Source: Alopecurus myosuroides
Taxonomy: Eukaryota > Streptophyta > Magnoliopsida > Poales > Poaceae
Assembly (NCBI GenBank): GCA_028641055.1
Contig: CM054060.1
Location: 209,832,445-209,896,444, forward strand
Direction: 5' to 3'
Length of the DNA stretch: 64,000 nt
Shown one piece after another: positions 11,501 to 23,250 of this stretch; the first letter of the stretch is position 1; the number at the start of each line of letters is the position of its first letter. The position numbers and the translations under genes were made by a program. The notes under the pieces are model-generated. The model did no database searches, was not told where the DNA came from, and saw only the letters and a list, made by a program, of their open reading frames with translations.

Positions 11501-13058
11501 GAGTCTGTTACCCGTTACTTTCAGTTGTTATATCTTTATTACGTTGTGGGGGCTCGATGTTTAATCAATCAATCATGCTAATGTTACTATTAATAATAAA
11601 TTTGATGATAAGGCACCGGCAGGAGGCCCATGAGAGGTTTTGAAGCCTGCTAGTGTCGACCCTAATAGGAAAAGGGTCTTGTCTACTGATCCATGATGAG
11701 CGCACTACCCGCATTTGGGAAGCGAGTATGGGCGCCCCCCTCAACTTGACCTGATTCGCATCTCGTCCAAATCGCCTCACTTAGTTCGTGTTTTCCATTT
11801 GCCGCATGCATGTTTTTGCGAGCCCAGGGCAGGGTGGAACTTTTGTAGTCGGCATATAGGGGGACACGGTCTTAGAGTGCTATGAGGGTCCCTTTTCTTC
11901 GGGGCTTGATTAGCCGTGCGCCCAAGGTTCTTTGGGCTTGATGCGAAGAATGGTTGGTTGTGTTGAGTGCCCCGCTTGGTGGGGTGATCTCCCATCTGGC
12001 GGGATATTCATGAGTGTACGGCCAAATTGGTGCAACCCTGCAGGGATAATCTTCTCGAGAAGCCGTGTTTTCCACGGTTATGGATTACTTGGTGAAAGTA
12101 CTGGCTAACAAGTACTCAGGACAACTTAAACATAATGATCAAACATGCTACACCCAATGATTAATAATTTGACTAGTAATAGGTTGATGACACAATAATT
12201 TGATTCACCCTTATTACAACTGTGTGAGTTATCCTCGGATCGCTTCTTTGGATAAGGGGCGAGATCCAGGATGGGTTTGTTTGACGTTATCTTTCAGTTG
12301 GTTACAATCCTCGATCTTATCTCCTTTCTGTTAGCCGGAAGTGGTAGGACCTCTGTAGTTGGTTAGTGCACCCAGTTGCAGCATCTTTTATATCCCATTT
12401 CCTCCGTTGAACCCAAGGCATCTGTGCTTGGTGTTGACGGGTTACACTTTGGTGAACTGTGAGTCTTGCTTGCCAGTACGTTTATGTACTGACCCCTTTG
12501 GGGCTGTGGTTTATGCAGACGACGTTTCCGAGGATCTACATGGTGGCCACTACGTGGAGTATGACGATGAGACTGCTGACGAGTAGATAGCGGACCCGGG
12601 CAGGATCCGAGACTTCGTGGATGGGCTCCGTCTGTTTGTTTCCGGCCTCTTAGGCCTATTTGGTTCTTGTCTGTACTCAGACATGTTGACTGCTTCCGCT
12701 GTATTGTAACGATGTATTGTTGGGGCATGTGCCCTCTGAATGATTGTATTTGCTATCTCTGCTCTAATGAGAGCCATTGCAACTTATTTCAATCTTTTGT
12801 GTCGTAGAGATCTGTTGTGATATCAGTTGTTCAACGCCGTTGACGTACCATGTGTGTATGGTTTGAAGTACGTCGACGGAAGTGCCTTTGATCTCTAGTG
12901 GATAGTTTACATCGACGATGGAATAGCAGGGCTTGTGTTGTCGCGCATAAGCGCAGGCCTACCAGGAAGCTGGGACGTGGGAGCAGTTATGCCCCATAAT
13001 CCAAGCATCTGCTATCCAGTTCGTACGGTGAGTATCCCCTAGAAATCAGGGTGCGACA
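8581..13058 (+). repeat. 5' LTR of element 2
   Basis: Parts in order: AT-rich start, then a TATATC box at 9421-9426 followed by a GC-rich, gene-leader-like stretch to about 10120. A tRNA-like module is at 10130-10190. An AT-rich region (about 10330-11180) carries degenerate repeats around CAAATATAAA. Strongly conserved blocks from about 11200 to the end include two short open frames (11193-11426 and 12359-12586). The GGCCTCTTAGGCC block is at 12642-12669, and the end is GTGCGACA. The GC-rich open frames on both strands (9588-10115 plus, 9685-10122 minus) mirror each other. They are better read as composition than as genes. Confidence 0.95.
10130..10190 (+). other. tRNA-like A-box/B-box module in LTR (element 2, 5' LTR)
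   Basis: TAGCCGCACTGG at 10130 fits a loose Pol III A box. GGTTCGATCCC at 10174-10184 is a strong B box. Start-to-start spacing is 44 bp, as in tRNA genes. The B box sits in a hairpin CGAGGG-TTCGAT-CCCCTCG. No convincing D arm or anticodon arm can be drawn, so it is not called a tRNA gene. Confidence 0.5.
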
Positions 13059-14050
13059 AATGGTATCAGAGCCTGTTTGCCTGTAGGATCCCTTTTTACT
13101 GGTCGCAGTTGAGTCTAGAAACTATTTTCTAGCTATATAGGAAAAATGAAACGTGAGAGTAGGAATTCTGTTCTTTTTCTTCTTTTCCCCACCCTCCCTC
13201 CCTTTTTCTGGTAAGGAAGTGCAACGTTGTTTTCCCTTCTCATCTAAACCTTCAAGTTAGGTTTTCACGAATTCTGGTTTCTCTAGGATGGTTATATCTA
13301 CTAGACCATAGGAATGGAGGTGGTTGTGACATGATTTAACATGTTGCCTACTCATGATTGAGAACGGAGGCGTGTAAGCCCCGGAAAAAGATCCTCTATT
13401 CCTTAAGCAGTAGATATTGATCCTTTAGAAGCCCGGATGGGTTTTCCGTAGTACCTCAGGAGGTTTTGATCTCGTTTTCCCCGATGTTGATATCCTGTTC
13501 TTCTCAACATCCTTTTCGTCCGTTGAAATCTTGTTGTTGTTTCCACTTCAATTCTTCTACCGGCGTCTAATCAAAACTTCCTCGTAAACTCTTATCCAGT
13601 TAAAGTGTTATTTGATACCGGAGCATCACATTCCTTTGTGTCAACAATCTTTTCCACAACACACAACCCAATTCTGGTTCCACTAAGCAATCAAAACTCT
13701 GTTCACTCCCCGGGATCTCAAATGTTGACTTCCAAGATAAGTAAGAACAATCCAATTCTAATGAGAGGCCACATATTCCTCGTTACTCTCATGTTGATGA
13801 TTCTGACATTGATGATTATTCTTGGTGTTGCATTGATGTCAATAACTCTGTTCCACCCCTATTACAGATAGTCTATTCTACAAATGAATCAAATTCTATC
13901 CAGCTATACACCCTTGATACAAAAACCTCTCCCTTTACTTGAAAATGTTCCGGTGGTTTGCAATTCCCTGACGTCTACCCAAGAAGTTTCCGGACCTTCT
14001 CTTTTCTCAGTAGGAATCTCGGGGAGCGATTCCTTCAAGGGGGGGCGTTT
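13059..14050 (+). pseudogene. Interior of element 2: PBS, protease and end-of-pol fragments, PPT
   Basis: The PBS TGGTATCAGAGCC (13061-13073) is complementary to initiator Met-tRNA. A chromovirus-type protease active site LFDTGASHSFVS is encoded near 13605-13640 and breaks up by about 13800. Then come only a trace of the RT approach (FPDVYP-like, about 13960) and the C-terminal tail GISGSDSFKGGRF next to the PPT (AAGGGGGGGCG, about 14036-14047). About 100 bp present in the related array at about 57060-57160 is missing here. No enzyme can be made, so retrotransposition needed proteins in trans. Confidence 0.88.
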
Positions 14051-17000
14051 TGTAACATCCCAAGTATGAAAACTCCCCTTAGAATGATTGATTTCTTGTT
14101 TATTAAAGTATTGCATCATGTCATCATATTGTTTCCATGTTGTTTGCATTTGTTCTTATTTGTTGCAATTGTTTTCCACTGTTTTCACAACTCAAATTCA
14201 AACCTTATTCAAACAATGTTTTCATACTTGTTCTGTTACAATTTTTGGAATAAAAATAACAAATGAAAACAACCAAATTGTTCCTTTTTATTCCATGTTG
14301 CTAACTCCTAAAATTGTTGGTCTTAATCAAACAATTAAATTCAACAATTAATTTCAAATCATTTCAAATCCAAATCAAATCCTCAAAGCATCAATCAATT
14401 TGATTTTATAACAAATCTCCAAAACCATCAAACTCATTTTTAATCAACTTAAATCATAGGGTTCACCCTATTAAAAGTTTGTTTCCAATAATGTTTTCCT
14501 AATACAAAAATCATTCAAATTGGTTTAAATCCCAAGCAGCAATTATTTTCAAACTTTCTGTAAAACAAAAACTTGGCAGTGTTTTCTTTTAATCTAATTA
14601 ACTTAACCTCATTTTTTCCTACAATTTTACTAACCTAAAATATCTCCTTTTCCTTCCATTTGGTTTTCAGCAAAAAAAAATAAAAAATAATAAAAACAGA
14701 AAACAGGAAAATAGAAAGAGAGAGGGAGAAAACCTACCCAGCCCATCTTCCCTTACAGCCCAACCTACCCCCTCCTTGGCCCATACCGGTTCGGAGCTGT
14801 CGCTGTCGTCCTCCTTCAGCTCTGTACGAACTGCACGCCACCGTCGATCGCTCCATGCCCCTCCCGATGGCGCGCCGTACTAGCTCACCACCCTATATCT
14901 ACCCTACCCCGAGCCCTGCTAGCCCTAGACCCCCTCACCCTCGAGCTCCGCCGCCACCCTCTCTACCTCAACCTCTCTCTGTCTGAATTTTTTTTCTGCC
15001 GCCACCACGAAGCTCCCTCCATGGTCACTACGCCATGAGCTATTCTACGCAGCTATGATCAGTGGGGAAGGAGCTCCTCGACTCCCTCTTTCATCCGCAC
15101 CGAAGAATTGGAGCCGTGTCACTCCAGGTCCCCGTCGAGCTTCCCTTTTCTTCTCCGATCATCCGTCGTCGCCGCCAAAATCCAGCACCGCTGTTCGTCC
15201 TCGAGCTGAACCACCCCCTGTCGAACCTTCCAGGTGACCCTCCCGTCCGATTCTGGCCACCTCCCGGCCTTTTCCCCTGCTCTCTGTCGACGTGGAGTTC
15301 TGAATCGTGCTCGGTCCGCCATGTTCCTGTTGCAGCGAAGCTCCAGCTCCAGGGGGTTGTGTACCCTGTTGTTCAATCGTGCACCGCACCAGAGTGGGAT
15401 GAACGTCTCCCAGCCCCAGCACGCCTCGCTGACTCTCGCGACCCCTCAAGTTCGCACCAAACGCTCGTGGATCGCCAGCAGCCGCGGTATTTCTCTGAAC
15501 CCAACGACAGAAACCTGCACTTTGTTTTTCTGTTCGAGTTTCAGATAGCCCGTAACTGCAGCATATCCTCCCTGAGTCCCTCCTACTGACAAACATCAGT
15601 GCCTAGCCGCACTGGCACGGGCCTCGCGCACGCTCGCGGCAGACGAGGGTTCGATCCCCTCGCTACGCATAAAACACCTATTTTACTTCTCCCCTTCCGC
15701 ACTGACCACTGGGCCCCACCCGTCATACACCCTATTTGCCACGCACGCACGCAGTACCCTGGGCCCCCTGGCAGTGGGTGGTGTACACTCCAGTGCTGTA
15801 ACCAAAGTGTTCTACGTTTCTGTTTAATCCCCAAAATCATTTTAAATAACAGATTAAAGCATAAAACTTCAAAAATCAATAACTATTAATCTATGCATCC
15901 AATAAATAAAACTTGTATATGTTTTCTGTTCAAAATTTCCTAATCTTTCCAAATAACTTATTTGTGTTCTGTTTTGAGTTTTCAAAATGCATTTAAATTT
16001 CAAATTTGATTAATTCAAATGTAAATTGCAATAATTCATACTAATTCCAAATAGGGCAAATAAAATATGTTTTTCACACCTTTTTGAATGTTCTATTCAA
16101 ATATAAAGTTTGTTTCCTGGTTTGAACAATTTAAATTGCCTAAACATTTTAATTCTTGTTTAATTCAATTAAAACTTGTTTAATATTGTGTAATTCATAA
16201 TTAAATAATCCAAGGTCCAATTTCAAAATGTGAAACATGTAATCCAACTAAAATTTGATAACCTTTTCAAATATAAATTTTGTTAATGGTTTTGCACACT
16301 TTAACTTGATGAAAACAACAATTGTTGTGTGACATCTTTAAGTAACCAAATTTTCCAAACTTAATCAATGATTTCCAAAACTTGTTCCAATCCTTTTTCC
16401 CTTGCATCTATCATTGTTATTTGTTGTTATTTTGTTGTTATCATCATGCATGCATCATGTTTAACCACTTACACTTGTTAATCAAATGTAGATCATTGTT
16501 TCAACCTTAACCATTTGCATCCATATGCAATTCACATTGCATATGGGTCCAATTAACTTGTGTTATCTTGTCAAGTAATTTATTCTGATGCATCTATTAA
16601 CTTGACATGCATCATCCCATGATTGTGCACTATGCCATGATATTGATTGTCTACCTTTTCTGCATTGTTTGTTTGCTTCTTCCTGGATATACGACGACGT
16701 TGAGACCGACAATACTTACGACACCCCTTCTAAGGATCTAGCTCAGTACCAGGCTACTGGGTTTTGCAGGCAAGTTATCACTCACATGAACCACTGTGTT
16801 CCTTTCAACATTGGTTACCGATACTTTCCGTTGTTCTTTTCTGCTAGCCTTAGTAGTAGTTGTTCTGTTACGAACCTATCACATGAATCCCTTAAAACCT
16901 GATATTGCCTCATCTCCCTTCCTACAACCCATTGTTTGAGCCAGTGTCTTACTAGCATGCTTAGGTTGTTTTGCTCGAGTCTGTTACCCGTTACTTTCAG

Positions 17001-18534
17001 TTGTTATATCTTTATTACGTTGTGGGGGCTCGATGTTTAATCAATCAATCATGCTAATGTTACTATTAATGATAAATTTGATGATAAGGCACCGGCAGGA
17101 GGCCCATGAGAGGTTTTGAAGCCTGCTAGTGTCGACCCTAATAGGAAAAGGGTCTTGTCTACTGATCCATGATGAGCGCACTACCCGCATTTGGGAAGCG
17201 AGTATGGGCGCCCCCCTCAACTTGACCTGATTCGCATCTCGTCCAAATCGCCTCACTTAGTTCGTGTTTTCCATTTGCCGCATGCATGTTTTTGCGAGCC
17301 CAGGCCAGGGTGGAACTTTTGTAGTCGGCATATAGGGGGACACGGTCTTAGAGTGCTATGAGGGTCCCTTTTCTTCGGGGCTTGATTAGCCGTGCGCCCA
17401 AGGTTCTTTGGGCTTGATGCGAAGAATGGTTGGTTGTGTTGAGTGCCCCGCTTGGTGGGGTGATCTCCCATCTGGCGGGATATTCATGAGTGTACGGCCA
17501 AATTGGTGCAACCCTGCAGGGATAATCTTCTCGAGAAGCCGTGTTTTCCGCGGTTATGGATTACTTGGTGAAAGTACTGGCTAACAAGTACTCAGGACAA
17601 CTTAAACATAATGATCAAACATGCTACACCCAATGATTAATAATTTGACTAGTAATAGGTTGATGACACAATAATTTGATTCACCCTTATTACAACTGTG
17701 TGAGTTATCCTCGGATCGCTTCTTTGGATAAGGGGCGAGATCCAGGATGGGTTTGTTTGACGTTATCTTTCAGTTGGTTACAATCCTCGATCTTATCTCC
17801 TTTCTGTTAGCCGGAAGTGGTAGGACCTCTGTAGTTGGTTAGTGCAGCCAGTTGCAGCATCTTTTATATCCCCTTTCCTCCGTTGAACCCAAGGCATCTG
17901 TGCTTGGTGTTGACGGGTTACACTTTGGTGAACTGTGAGTCTTGCTTGCCAGTACGTTTATGTACTGACCCCTTTGGGGCTGTGGTTTACGCAGACGACG
18001 TTTCCGAGGATCTACATGGTGGCCACTACGTGGAGTATGACGACGAGACTGCTGACGAGTAGATAGCGGACCCGGGCAGGATCCGAGACTTCGTGGATGG
18101 GCTCCGTCTGTTTGTTTCCGGCCTCTTAGGCCTATTTGGTTCTTGTCTGTACTCAGACATGTTGACTGCTTTCGCTGTATTGTAACGATGTATTGTTGGG
18201 GCATGTGCCCTCTGAATGATTGTATTTGCTATCTCTGCTCTAATGAGAGCCATTGCAACTTATTTCAATCTTTTGTGTCATAGAGATCTGTTGTGATATC
18301 AGTTGTTCAACGCCGTTGACGTACCATGTGTGTATGGTTTGAAGTACGTCGACGGAAGTGCCTTTGATCTCTAGTGGATAGTTTACATCGACGATGGAAT
18401 AGCAGGGCTTGTGTTGTCGCGCATAAGCGCAGGCCTACCAGGAAGCTGGGACGTGGGAGCAGTTATGCCCCATAATCCAAGCATCTGCTATCCAGTTCGT
18501 ACGGTGAGTATCCCCTAGAAATCAGGGTGCGACA
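14051..18534 (+). repeat. 3' LTR of element 2
   Basis: Nearly identical copy of 8581-13058 (offset 5470-5476 because of small indels). It carries the same TATATC box (14894-14899), tRNA-like module (15604-15664) and GGCCTCTTAGGCC block (18118-18145). It ends GTGCGACA at 18534, followed by the TTTTT target duplicate. Confidence 0.95.
15604..15664 (+). other. tRNA-like A-box/B-box module in LTR (element 2, 3' LTR)
   Basis: Same sequence and spacing as the module at 10130-10190, with the same B box and TTCGAT-loop hairpin. Confidence 0.5.
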
Positions 18535-18539
18535 TTTTT

Positions 18540-18796
18540 CTTTGACCAAGAACAAAGTTTTCCTTTACCAATTTTGATTTACTTTTGCACCTTTATTGTG
18601 ATTTCCTCTACTTTTTTCAAGTTTGATTATATTAGAGGAAGTTGTTGTATAAAATGACTTGTTCTTTGTTATATGTGATGCCTCTTGTCCGTATTTTATT
18701 TATCGACACCTCACTCCATAAATATGTGGCCATGTTTACTGAGTTCAGTTTCGCTTGGGGACAAGCGAGGTCTAAGCTTGGGGGGGGGGGGGGGGT
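18540..18796 (+). promoter_or_regulatory. End of element 1 interior with polypurine tract
   Basis: This continues the 3' non-coding interior of element 1 after the inserted element. It ends with TCTAAGCTT followed by a run of 16 G (18780-18795) and T, immediately before the LTR start TGATACATCC. The G-run is the polypurine tract that primes plus-strand synthesis. Its homopolymer length may be unreliable in the assembly. Confidence 0.85.
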
Positions 18797-20454
18797 TGAT
18801 ACATCCATTTTGCTTCACTGTTTTATATTGTTATTTTCTGTTATTCATTGATACATTTCATGTTATGATGCACAACTTATGTTATTTTATCTTATTTTGC
18901 ATGTTTCATAATTTTTGGAGAATAAACACTGGAACCAGAAATCTGATGGAAAAAATACCATCAAGATACCCTATTTCAGAAGATCAGAAAAAGAGGGGGG
19001 ATACCGGAGGAGCCATAAAAGTTTTGAGGAGGAAGTGAGCCAGAAGGGCACCCGGAGGGGGGCCACCTCAGGCCCACACCACCAGGCGGCACGCCCCCTC
19101 TGGCCACGCCTGGGGGTGGTCTTGCCCCCTGGCCCACTCCTGGGTGCCCCTTTCGCGTACTTGACCCCCAGGGAACCCTAAGCCCGAAGACATCATCAAA
19201 GATTATTCCGCCGCTGCCTCAGGGCCGAAAACACCAGAGAGATAAAAAGCTCTCCGGCAGGGAGAAATCTGTCGGGAAAATTCCTCCCCGGAGAGGGGAA
19301 ATCATCGCCATCGTCACCGTCATTACTTCAGGCATCATCAAGATCGTCATCATCATCACCACCAGCACCATCACCCTTATCATCCACCTTCATCTCGTTG
19401 TAACAATTAGGGGTCTCTATCGTTGTTTTACATTAGATCTCTCTCCCGGCGTGGATTACTTGTTAGTAGTTGATGCTTGTGAGATTTATCGGTGTTTACA
19501 CTTTATGACCAGGTTTTTATTATCCATTATATCACCGATGATTATGATCCATATGATTTCTTTTGAGTAGTTCGTTTAGTTCTTGAGGACATGGGAGAAT
19601 TCATGATGTTAGTAGTGAAGTTATGTTGAAGTAATATCTCGTGGTTCGGTATTTAAGTTGTGGTGCTATTCTTCTAGTGGTGTCATGTGAACTACGACTA
19701 CATGATACTTCACCTTTATCGTCCTAGGAGGATGCATTGTGTATTTGGCTACTAATTGTGGGGTTGTTGGGGTGACAGAAACCTAAACCTCCGTTTGGAA
19801 ACCAATGCATGAGGGACTGTAGGATCCCGGAGTTTTAAGGATGTGGTTAGATTTATCTTAATTACTTTCTTGTATTTGCGGATGCTTACGAGGGGTATAA
19901 TCACAAGTATGTATTAGTCATAGTTGGGAGGTGCATTAGCATAGGTTCACCCACACAACACTTCACGGATCAATAAATATTAATCAACCGTATGGAAGCG
20001 AAAGTACTTGACGAAATTCCCATGTGTCCTCGAGAACGTTTGGTAATTATAAGTAGAACAACCCGCTTGTCCTTTGATCTCAAAAGGATAGGGCCACTCT
20101 CTGCAATTATATTTACTATTATTTATTTACTCGCACTTTATTTATCTGCTATATCCAAAACAACCAAAAACCTGTTTGCTAATGTTTACAGTGAACTCTC
20201 TATCCAACCTGCTTGTGAACACCTTCTGCTACTCGTTGGGTTTGACACACTTATTTATCGAAAGTACTATGATACACCCCCTATACTTGTGGGTCATCAA
20301 GACTATATCCAAAACAACCAAAAACTTGTTTGCTAGTGTTTACAATGAACTCTCTATCCAACCTGCTTGTTAACACCTTCTGCTCCTCGTTGGGTTCGAC
20401 ACTCTTATTTATCAACAGTACTACGATACACCCCCTATACTTGTGGGTCATCAC
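18797..20454 (+). repeat. 3' LTR of element 1, with duplicated tail
   Basis: It starts TGATACATCC and aligns with 1-1398 up to 20298. It then carries an extra ~156 bp. The segment 20151-20304 is repeated at 20305-20454, so the GGGTCATCA end occurs twice (20290-20298 and 20446-20454). Between the two copies lies AAGACTAT, which resembles the leader between LTR and PBS (compare AAAACTATT at 1399). The 5' LTR has no such duplication. Confidence 0.88.
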
Positions 20455-20985
20455 GCCCCTATGGTGTGAATGACTGGTGGGTCCCCCTAGGGTCTCCCAG
20501 GTGGCTCTCTGCCTCATTTTTGACGTAAAAATTTATTATAATTTTCTGGAATTTTTCGAGAAACATTATTTTTGAGGTATTTCCAGAATTTAATAATTAA
20601 TTAAAACCCAAAAAACAAATATGGAAAGGTGGAAAACAAAACCAAAACCAGAACTACAGAGGTTCTATGACACTCCAAAAGACAAATAACCAAAGTAAAC
20701 AAAGGTGGAAGTGGCGAAAACAAAAATATGGATGTTGAAAACATGCATAACCACAGTAATAGGGATGAAAACATGACTATGGATGATGGAGAACATGATT
20801 ATAGTAAAGTAGCAAGGTGATAACAGGAGTAAACATGGTGAAAACATAATGGGGAAGGTGAAAACATAGTGAAAACATTTTCCTCTTCATTCAAAATCAT
20901 TTTATTAACAAGGGTGATCAAGTCTTGTTACCAGAACAATTTTTATATGAAGCAAAACTTTGCATATCACTAAGTAATTATGTTA
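20455..20985 (-). other. 3' non-coding part of element 3
   Basis: About 0.5 kb after the protease end, AT-rich. It has repeated GTTTTCA-type phrases (on the plus strand GAAAACAT recurs about eight times between 20720 and 20880). The end near 20455-20520 (CACCATAG, CCTAGGG) resembles the spacer that follows pol in element 1. No coding content is seen. The missing pol would have lain between this and the protease. Confidence 0.6.
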
Positions 20986-23245
20986 CCTCAACCTTGATAG
21001 ACATAGTCCCAATCATAATAATTTCATATTCTTTTGGTGGTACTGGAATGGGACAATAAAATTCTCCAATCCTGATGGTCTCAATATTTTCAATTGAATT
21101 TAGACCATATCTTCTATCAATCTTCTTGGGAAATAAACGATATGATCTTTATCATTACATTGAAAGTTACTTTTCCTTGATTGCAATCAATAACAGCCCC
21201 TGCTGTGTTAAGAAAAGGTCTCCCAAGAATAATAGACATATTATCATCTTCAGGCATTTCCAACACAACAAAGTCAGTTAATATCAAACAACTAGTAGCA
21301 ACTTGAACACGAACATTCTCATATATACCAACAGGAATAGCAGTAGATTTATCAGCCCTTTGCAAAGATATATCAGTAGGTATCATTTTTTAAAGAGAGA
21401 GTCTCTTATAGAGTGAAAAGGCATAACACTAACTCTAGCTCCCGAGTCACATAAAGTAGTTCTAACATAATTATTTTTAATAGAACAATGGATAGTAGGA
21501 ATACTAGGATCTCCAAGCTTCTTTGGAACCTTGCCATTGAGTAATTAGCAAGCATAGTGGAAATTTCCTCATTAGGAATCTTCCTTTTGTTAGAGACAAT
21601 ATCTTTCAAATATTTAGAATAAGGAGGCAGTTTAATAGCATCAGTCAAAGGGATTTGCAAAAACAGAGGTTTCATCTACTCATAGAACTTGTTATAATAT
21701 TCTTATTCCTTTGATTTGTGTTTCTTAATAGGAAAAGGCATTGCTTTTTGTACCCAAGGCTCTCTTTCATTACCATGTTTATTAGCAATTAAATCCTCCT
21801 TAGTATACTACACAGTTTTAGTTTGCTTTTCAGGTTCAGCTATAGTTTCTTCTTTATCAGAAGCATCACTTTTATCATTACCACTTTTAGTTTCAGCATC
21901 AGAAATAGATATACTATTAGGATCTTTAGCAGGTTCAGGAGATTCTACAACAATTTTATGTCTCTTATTCTTTTTCTTAGAAGGAGAACTATTGCTTTTA
22001 GGTTGTTGAGAATCTTCTTCAATTCTTTTAGGATGTCCTTCAGGATACAAGGGGTCCTGAGTAGAAACACCACTCCTAGTAATTATTTCACAAACATGTT
22101 TATCTCTAGAAGCATTAGGTAGCATATATTTTTGCAGTTTAGTGAGTTGATCAATTTGAGTTTGAACCATATGAAAATGTTTAACAAGAATTTTAACATC
22201 ATTATAGGGTTCTCTCAATAATACCATGCAAATTATCAATAACTCTAGAGTTTTCCATAAGATGGTTTCACACTCGCATATTAAAGTTGTCTTGCTTAAC
22301 AACATAATTATAAAACTCATCTAAGCATTGATCAGGTGGTTTAGAGTAGGGAATATCTCTATTATCAAAGTATTGGAGAGAGTGTACCTCAACTGTTGAT
22401 GGATGAGGAACAAGCTTGCATAATTCTTCTATAGGAGGTAAATTCTTAACATCTTCAGATTTAATACCCCTCTCTTTAAGAGATTTCTTGGCTTCCTTCA
22501 TCACTTCATCATTTAATTCAATCATCCCTCTCTTCTTGGGTGTTGGTATTGGTGTTGGCTCTGGTGTATGTGTAGGCTCTGGTATATTTCAATCATCATT
22601 AGTTTTGGCTATTTTAGCCATTAATTCCTGAGCTTCTTCTGGAGTTCTTTTCCTGAAAACACAACCAGCACAACTATCCAGGTATGTCCTAGATTTAACA
22701 GTTAGTCCATTATAAAATATATCTAGCATCTAATTTTTAGCTAATGGATAGCCAGGGCTAGCTCTTATCAAAGAACAAAACCTTGTCCAAGATTCATGTA
22801 ATTTCTCTCCTTCAATTTGCTCAAATTTAAAGATGTCCCGCACAGCAGCATGTTGGGCACTAGCAGGAAAATATTTTTGAAAGAAAGCATTAACCAAATC
22901 CACAGGACTAGTAATAGATCTAGGTGACGGATTGTTAAACCAAGTTTTAGCTTCATCTTTCAATGAGAAAGGAAATATCTTGGTAAGAAAATAAGTACGC
23001 AGCTAAGTATCATCAGAAAATAGACTACTCATAGATGAAAGCTCATTTATTTGTTCCATAGCACTTTTACTTTCAGTTCCACAAAAAGGTTCCTTCTCAA
23101 CAAAAGATATATAAGATAAATCTAGAGAGAAATCATAATCCTTGTCTCTAATGTGTATGGGAGATGTAGCAAATTTAGCATCATGAGAAGATTTATATTT
23201 AACAGCATGTCTTGCAAGAAGACTCTTAAGAGCACTTGGACCAGT
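20986..23245 (-). pseudogene. gag: gag (central/C-terminal) and protease of element 3
   Basis: On the minus strand from 23245, the gag core includes KDYDFSLDLSYISF (about 23150), EKEPFCGT (about 23090), AKTWFNNP (about 22950) and a helical matrix/capsid-like segment to 22730. A lysine- and serine-rich linker follows (KKKNKRHK, about 21970). The protease site reads CDSGARVSVMPF (about 21440), with DSG as active site. IILGRPFLNTAGAVIDC follows near 21200, and the frame ends about 20986 (MSIKVEVT). Stops and frame changes near 22730, 22560, 22268, 21808, 21670 and 21400 make it non-functional. The part upstream of 23245 continues at 49286 beyond the inserted Tat element. Confidence 0.85.
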
Positions 23246-23250
23246 AGTAG
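23246..23250. repeat. Target-site duplication of element 4 (left copy)
   Basis: AGTAG directly precedes the LTR start TGTCGGGG and recurs at 49281-49285 after the last LTR base. The flanks join into continuous gag sequence of element 3. Confidence 0.93.

Larger units (their letters stand above)
8581..18534 (+). mobile_element. Non-autonomous long-LTR retrotransposon (element 2), complete
   Basis: Two LTRs of about 4.48 kb (8581-13058 and 14051-18534) flank an interior of only 992 bp. They begin TGTAACATCC and end GTGCGACA. The preceding 5 bp (8576-8580) and following 5 bp (18535-18539) are both TTTTT, a 5-bp target duplication in element 1. The interior has an initiator-Met PBS, a protease fragment, a short end-of-pol fragment and a PPT, but no RT or integrase. 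It has the layout of large retrotransposon derivatives and is related to the tandem array at 51536 and to the element at 26394. The chromovirus-like DTGASHSFVS and GSDSFKGG segments suggest a chromovirus ancestor. I noted about two dozen LTR-LTR differences by eye (about 0.5%), so it is young. Confidence 0.95.
1..20454 (+). mobile_element. Athila-lineage Ty3/gypsy LTR retrotransposon (element 1), 5' end outside window
   Basis: A 5' LTR tail (to 1398), a tRNA-Asp PBS, gag-protease-RT-RNase H-integrase relics, a further degenerate ORF, a long G-run PPT and a 3' LTR from 18797 occur in plus-strand order. Base 1 matches base 18891, so about 94 bp of the 5' LTR lie outside the window. The interior is split by another element at 8581-18534. 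Without it the interior is about 7.4 kb. PBS and domain order place it in the Athila lineage. The LTR start TGATACATCC resembles the wheat WHAM/Sabrina/Fatima group, but the family name is not settled here. Many stops and frameshifts show it is dead. It abuts the minus-strand element at 20455, and no TSD can be checked because its left end is missing. Confidence 0.92.

Noticed and set aside
20665..20847. Coding exon in the GAAAACAT-rich stretch
   Set aside because: The frame results from repeated GTTTTCA-type text in non-coding 3' sequence of element 3 and has no recognisable content.
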